From Gammaproteobacteria bacterium (GTDB lineage Bacteria; Pseudomonadota; Gammaproteobacteria; Pseudomonadales; Azotimanducaceae), in contig PAMR01000025.1 in assembly GCA_002708205.1 (NCBI GenBank), forward strand, positions 39,112 to 47,383: a stretch of 8,272 nt of DNA, read 5' to 3'. Both the position numbers and the translations under genes were made by a program. The notes under the pieces are model-generated. The model was not told the origin of the DNA and ran no database searches. It saw nothing but the letters and a program-made list of their open reading frames with translations. This document shows, one piece after another, positions 5,412-8,272 of this stretch (position 1 is the stretch's first letter; every line of letters begins with the position of its first letter).

Positions 5412-6557
5412 ATGGAAATTATAGAAATAAAATCGTATCCCGTATGGATCGGGAGCCGAAACCAACTACTCGTTAAGGTAGAAACTAACGAGGGGATATA
5501 TGGTTGGGGAGAATCAGGTTTTTCTGGTCGAGAATTAGCGGTTTCTGGCGTTATAGATCATTACAAGGAATGGCTGGTCGGCCGCGATCCAATGCGTCGC
5601 GGATCTCTGTGGCAAGAAATGTATCGAAGTCAATATTTTGAAGGCGGAAGGACACTCACAGCAGCTATATCTGCGATCGATCTGGCCCTACACGATATTG
5701 TCGGGAAAAAATTAGGCGTGCCTGTCTATGAATTGTTGGGTGGAAAGCACCGGGATGTTGTTCCCGTATTTGCAACTACGCCTGGTCCATACGGACCAGA
5801 GATGCTTGATCAAGCGAAAGAATTTATGGAGCGAGGAATAACGGCCTTTCGTCTCTCATATGATGCAATGGACATCAATTCTGGAGGGGTGTTTGAGCCT
5901 CGCGAGTCTATCGCGAACTCTGCGGAATGGTTGATCAAAGCACGAGAAACTTTAGGAAATCAGGCTGTCCTCGGAATTGACTATCATCATAGATTGAATG
6001 TTGCAGAAACTGCATCTTTCTGTCAGATGTTGCCTCGGCATACGCTAGATTTTCTCGAAGAACCAATCCGAGACGAAACTCCTGAGGCTTATGAAGCGCT
6101 CCGTCGAATGACGGATGTCCCTTTTGCGATTGGTGAGGAATTTGCGAGTAAGTGGCAGTTTTTGCCGTATATCGAGCGAGGAATCACCAATTATGCTCGA
6201 GTAGACGTTTGTAATGTGGGTGGTTTTACGGAAGCGATGAAAGTGGCTGGATGGGCAGAAGCACACTATATCGATTTGATGCCTCACAACCCGCTTGGGC
6301 CGATTTGCACAGCCGCGAGTGTCCATCTAGGGGCAGCGGTGCCAAACTTTTCTTGGCTAGAGGTCAATTTACAACGGGCAGATAAACCCGAATTTGATGT
6401 CTTCTCTGAGCAAATCACGCTTGAGGGCAACAGTTATCCTGTTCCCAATCGGCCGGGTCTTGGTATCGAGGTTGATGAGACAGCTTTGATGACGGAATTT
6501 AAATTTTGGGAACCTCCGCATCCCCACCGTCGGGATGGAACGCATACCAATTGGTGA
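5412..6557 (+). CDS. galactonate-dehydratase-like enolase superfamily protein
   Basis: A 381-residue cytoplasmic Mg2+ enzyme that most resembles D-galactonate dehydratase (DgoD), which converts an aldonic acid to its 2-keto-3-deoxy acid. The DxH motif of that group is present as DYHHR (Asp190, His192): Asp is a metal ligand and His the usual acid for loss of water. LEEP (216-217) and GEE (Glu242) supply the other ligands. Asp265 followed by GG at 270-271 and His292 in PHNPLGP form the His-Asp dyad and match the PHCPLGP segment of DgoD. The tail HPHRRDGTHTNW resembles DgoD's closing RHADGS...W. At the second barrel strand the lysine is replaced by Arg147 with Ser149, so a racemase-type KxK mechanism is unlikely. 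The start is fixed because TAG at 5406-5408 lies in frame just before the ATG at 5412. Its genomic partners are the MR-like gene 116 bp upstream and a PhyH gene 91 bp downstream. The natural sugar acid is not determined. Confidence 0.88.
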   Translation: MEIIEIKSYPVWIGSRNQLLVKVETNEGIYGWGESGFSGRELAVSGVIDHYKEWLVGRDPMRRGSLWQEMYRSQYFEGGRTLTAAISAIDLALHDIVGKKLGVPVYELLGGKHRDVVPVFATTPGPYGPEMLDQAKEFMERGITAFRLSYDAMDINSGGVFEPRESIANSAEWLIKARETLGNQAVLGIDYHHRLNVAETASFCQMLPRHTLDFLEEPIRDETPEAYEALRRMTDVPFAIGEEFASKWQFLPYIERGITNYARVDVCNVGGFTEAMKVAGWAEAHYIDLMPHNPLGPICTAASVHLGAAVPNFSWLEVNLQRADKPEFDVFSEQITLEGNSYPVPNRPGLGIEVDETALMTEFKFWEPPHPHRRDGTHTNW

Positions 6558-6599
6558 CATGACGGTGCTGGAAACCATCATGGAAGTTTTTAACGATGT

Positions 6600-6624
6600 A
6601 TAAAGAAACTGGTAGTCTCTTTAT
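6600..6624 (+). promoter_or_regulatory. 25-nt imperfect palindrome/hairpin upstream of the PhyH pair
   Basis: ATAAAGAAACT, loop GGT, AGTCTCTTTAT: ten of eleven base pairs match, with a single A/C mismatch at 6607/6617. It lies 6 bases upstream of the strong Shine-Dalgarno of the first PhyH gene. The stem is AT-rich and no T tract follows (GGGACAG), so it is not a typical intrinsic terminator. It could be an operator for a dimeric regulator (AACTGGT is a half-site seen with some GntR-type regulators) or an mRNA stem setting expression between the dehydratase and oxygenase genes. Confidence 0.5.
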
Positions 6625-6630
6625 GGGACA

Positions 6631-6640
6631 GAGAGAGGGG
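6631..6640 (+). promoter_or_regulatory. strong ribosome binding site of the first PhyH gene
   Basis: GAGAGAGGGG lies 8 bases before the ATG at 6649. It is the strongest Shine-Dalgarno-like sequence in the window; the other rightward genes have weak or unclear sites. It supports the ATG at 6649 as the start and suggests the first oxygenase is made at a higher level than its neighbours. Confidence 0.7.
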
Positions 6641-6648
6641 AAATAGAC

Positions 6649-7509
6649 ATGGCTGAATTGGCGGATGCTTCAAGTGAATTGTCATCCAGAGAAGTGGTGT
6701 TTGGTGACATTAATCGTTTGGGTTTAGAAAAGCATATTGTTGAATTAGAAGAGCGAGGTTACACAGTCGTTGAAAATGCCATACCGAAAGACATGGTCGA
6801 ACGTATGCGTGAAATTATTATCGATCAGACGACTGATAAATCAGATAGTGACCGTCCTAATCTGGATACGTGGGACGGAGGTAAATTGCGAGAAGGTTGC
6901 TATCTTCTTTTCGAAGATCCTGTCTTCGAAAAGGTTGTGCAAAATGAATACACCGTTGCGCTGATGCACTACCTTTTGGGACGCAGCATGGTGTTGTCGA
7001 CAGTCTACTCACATGTTAGGGCAAAAGGTGATACTCCCCTGCCCTTGCATACAGATCAGTGGACATACCGTTTGACGATTCCTGTGGAAGTGGCTGTGGC
7101 CAACTACGCTTTAGTCGACTATGAACGGGACAAAGGCGCTTTTGCGGCAGTACCTGGTAGTAATCATCTAATGCGCCGTCCAGTACACCCGGACGAAATT
7201 GATGTGTATAAAAATAGAGATTGCATTCCTTTGGAAATGAAGGCCGGGTCTGTGGTCGTTACCTCAGGCAATACTTGGCATGGCGCTTATGAGCGCAAAG
7301 TTCCAGGATTACGTTTGAATACAGCGGTTGTTTATTGTCGCTCCTATATACAAACGCAGGAAAAAATCCGAGAAGGGATAACGCAGTCGATGCTTGACAG
7401 AAATCCTCCATCATTCGCTGATCTAGTGGGGGTGAATAATTTTTTGGGCTTTGATCGTAACGGACCGGATTTTAGCAAAGCGAAATCACTCACAAGTAGG
7501 TATGACTAA
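6649..7509 (+). CDS. phytanoyl-CoA dioxygenase (PhyH) family Fe(II)/2-oxoglutarate oxygenase
   Basis: A 286-residue cytoplasmic protein with the PhyH-type double-stranded beta-helix fold. The opening LEERGYTVVENAIPKDMVERM (about 33-53) is the standard start of the family. The iron triad is complete: HTD (His134, Asp136) and distal His211 in WHGAYER. Arg222 in GLRLNT is the likely 2-oxoglutarate carboxylate ligand. The segment GAFAAVPGSNH at 163-173 is also characteristic. Members couple oxidative decarboxylation of 2-oxoglutarate to hydroxylation or, after hydroxylation, to dealkylation of small molecules. The substrate cannot be read from the sequence; it need not be an acyl-CoA despite the family name. 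Context suggests a metabolite linked to the sugar-acid enzymes upstream. The ATG at 6649 is backed by a strong ribosome binding site, and the stop lies 5 bases before the second PhyH-like gene, so the two are almost certainly co-transcribed. Confidence 0.9.
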   Translation: MAELADASSELSSREVVFGDINRLGLEKHIVELEERGYTVVENAIPKDMVERMREIIIDQTTDKSDSDRPNLDTWDGGKLREGCYLLFEDPVFEKVVQNEYTVALMHYLLGRSMVLSTVYSHVRAKGDTPLPLHTDQWTYRLTIPVEVAVANYALVDYERDKGAFAAVPGSNHLMRRPVHPDEIDVYKNRDCIPLEMKAGSVVVTSGNTWHGAYERKVPGLRLNTAVVYCRSYIQTQEKIREGITQSMLDRNPPSFADLVGVNNFLGFDRNGPDFSKAKSLTSRYD

Positions 7510-7514
7510 CACAA

Positions 7515-8272
7515 ATGACTACCGAGTCCTTTTTGTCAGAAGAACAGCGCTTCTTGTTTGATACCGACGGTTATATTGTCGTACCGAATGTGTTGACAGA
7601 GAATCAAGTAGAAGAGCTTCGATCAACTATTCAGCGCTCAACGGAACAATTTCCTCCAGTTCCTCAAAGTTTGGGACCGTTGCATTGGGGGAAGATTTGG
7701 CGTGATTTGTTGGATTGGCCGCAGATCAGCCCGATACTCGAAGAGTTGATTGGAAATCCGTTAGTGTCTGCGCGACGCATTGCTACGAATAAAGAATCTC
7801 TCCCAACGTTTCGACTTGATCACATTAATGTCCATACGCATGTGTCCGAGGGATTCAAGGGAGGGGTCTTGCACGGCGGATGGAATAGTGTTGCTGGGTA
7901 CTTTCGTTATGTGGACGGCGTATTTTATAACGGGATGACTACAGTGAGCTTTGAACTCTATGATACGCATCCAAATGATGGAGGGTTTGCATGCATTCCG
8001 GGTACGCACAAGGGTAATGTGTCGTTACCGGAACAATGGCGTGACTTGAGCAAGGGAATTCCCAACTGCGTGCGGAGAGTGTCGGCTAAGTCGGGGGATG
8101 CAATAATTTTTACGGAAGCACTAACGCATGGAACGTTACCTTGGCAAGCAAACGACCCACGGTTGACGGTGTTTTATAAATTTTCACCTCATACGGTGAC
8201 TTGGTCAGCCGACTTTTTCGATCCAGAAGACTTCCGAAATTACGAAGATATTGACGATCGTAAGCTTGCTAT
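7515..8272 (+). CDS. PhyH-like protein with HxG in place of HxD, 3'-truncated by the window
   Basis: An open frame of 252 complete codons from ATG 7515 to the window edge, with no stop in view. The beginning FLFDTDGYIVVPNVLTENQV (about 13-32) is the usual PhyH family opening. NDGGFACIPGTHKGN at 154-168, GDAIIFTEALTHGTLPW at 194-210 and Arg216 match PhyH-like proteins common in uncultivated environmental bacteria. The distal iron His is His205 and Arg216 probably binds 2-oxoglutarate. At the place of HxD the sequence is LHGGW: His120 is present but Gly122 replaces the Asp ligand. That is the motif state of Fe/2-oxoglutarate halogenases, or it may mark a family with a different third ligand (Asp102 in RLDH is a candidate) or no iron chemistry. 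The gap to the upstream PhyH gene is 5 bases and no strong Shine-Dalgarno is seen, so translation may be coupled. The function is unknown. Confidence 0.87.
   Translation, partial: MTTESFLSEEQRFLFDTDGYIVVPNVLTENQVEELRSTIQRSTEQFPPVPQSLGPLHWGKIWRDLLDWPQISPILEELIGNPLVSARRIATNKESLPTFRLDHINVHTHVSEGFKGGVLHGGWNSVAGYFRYVDGVFYNGMTTVSFELYDTHPNDGGFACIPGTHKGNVSLPEQWRDLSKGIPNCVRRVSAKSGDAIIFTEALTHGTLPWQANDPRLTVFYKFSPHTVTWSADFFDPEDFRNYEDIDDRKLA

Noticed and set aside
5175..5465. Minus-strand frame spanning the spacer between the enolase-superfamily genes, considered as a small antisense gene.
   Set aside because: It overlaps both flanking genes, has no ribosome binding site that stands out and resembles no known family.
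7761..8009. Minus-strand 82-codon frame at the right end.
   Set aside because: It lies opposite the PhyH-like gene, whose frame is continuous and carries family motifs.
1..8272. Search for transposon ends, tRNA genes, CRISPR repeats, phage genes or toxin-antitoxin pairs.
   Set aside because: No repeated units, cloverleaf, integrase/transposase motifs or small paired frames with recognisable features were seen on either strand.

Overview
The window holds eight protein-coding genes, two of them cut by its edges, packed with little spacing. There is no RNA gene, mobile element, CRISPR array or integration signature that I can see. It looks like a bacterial catabolic gene neighbourhood. Base composition is intermediate. 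One gene encodes an exported c-type cytochrome/PQQ-type dehydrogenase, so the host has a Sec system, cytochrome c maturation and a respiratory chain, most likely a Gram-negative-type aerobe. Paralogous enolase-superfamily enzymes, phytanoyl-CoA-dioxygenase (PhyH) family oxygenases and a cytochrome-fused sugar dehydrogenase together recall uncultivated marine heterotrophs. The phylum cannot be fixed from this window.

Layout. Positions 1-435 (+) are the C-terminal part of an amine/amino-acid oxidase-type flavoprotein that converges on the next block. Positions 499-4153 (-) form a leftward block whose transcription order is a uronate-dehydrogenase-like SDR (3365-4153), a signal-peptide/cytochrome c/glucose-sorbosone-dehydrogenase fusion (1673-3250) and an acyl-CoA dehydrogenase (499-1650). 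Positions 4180-8272 (+) form a rightward block: a mandelate-racemase-group enolase-superfamily enzyme (4180-5295), a galactonate-dehydratase-like enolase-superfamily enzyme (5412-6557), a PhyH-family oxygenase (6649-7509) and a second PhyH-like protein (7515 to the window end). The two blocks diverge from a gap of only 26 bp (4154-4179). No gap exceeds 116 bp.

How the genes may work together (inference). The SDR resembles enzymes that oxidise hexuronic acids to aldaric acid lactones. The two enolase-superfamily enzymes are of kinds that dehydrate or isomerise sugar acids and their lactones. The cytochrome/PQQ-type protein resembles periplasmic aldose dehydrogenases, although it lacks the usual catalytic histidine. 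A sugar-acid catabolic locus driven from a shared divergent control region is the simplest reading. The PhyH pair and the acyl-CoA dehydrogenase are not part of known uronate pathways and suggest a decorated or unusual substrate.

The most notable details are these. The last gene has an HxG in place of the HxD iron-binding motif, as in Fe/2-oxoglutarate halogenases. The acyl-CoA dehydrogenase carries its probable catalytic glutamate at the isovaleryl/long-chain position. The sugar-dehydrogenase domain has Ala at the catalytic His position. A 25-nt imperfect hairpin sits just before the strong ribosome binding site of the first PhyH gene.
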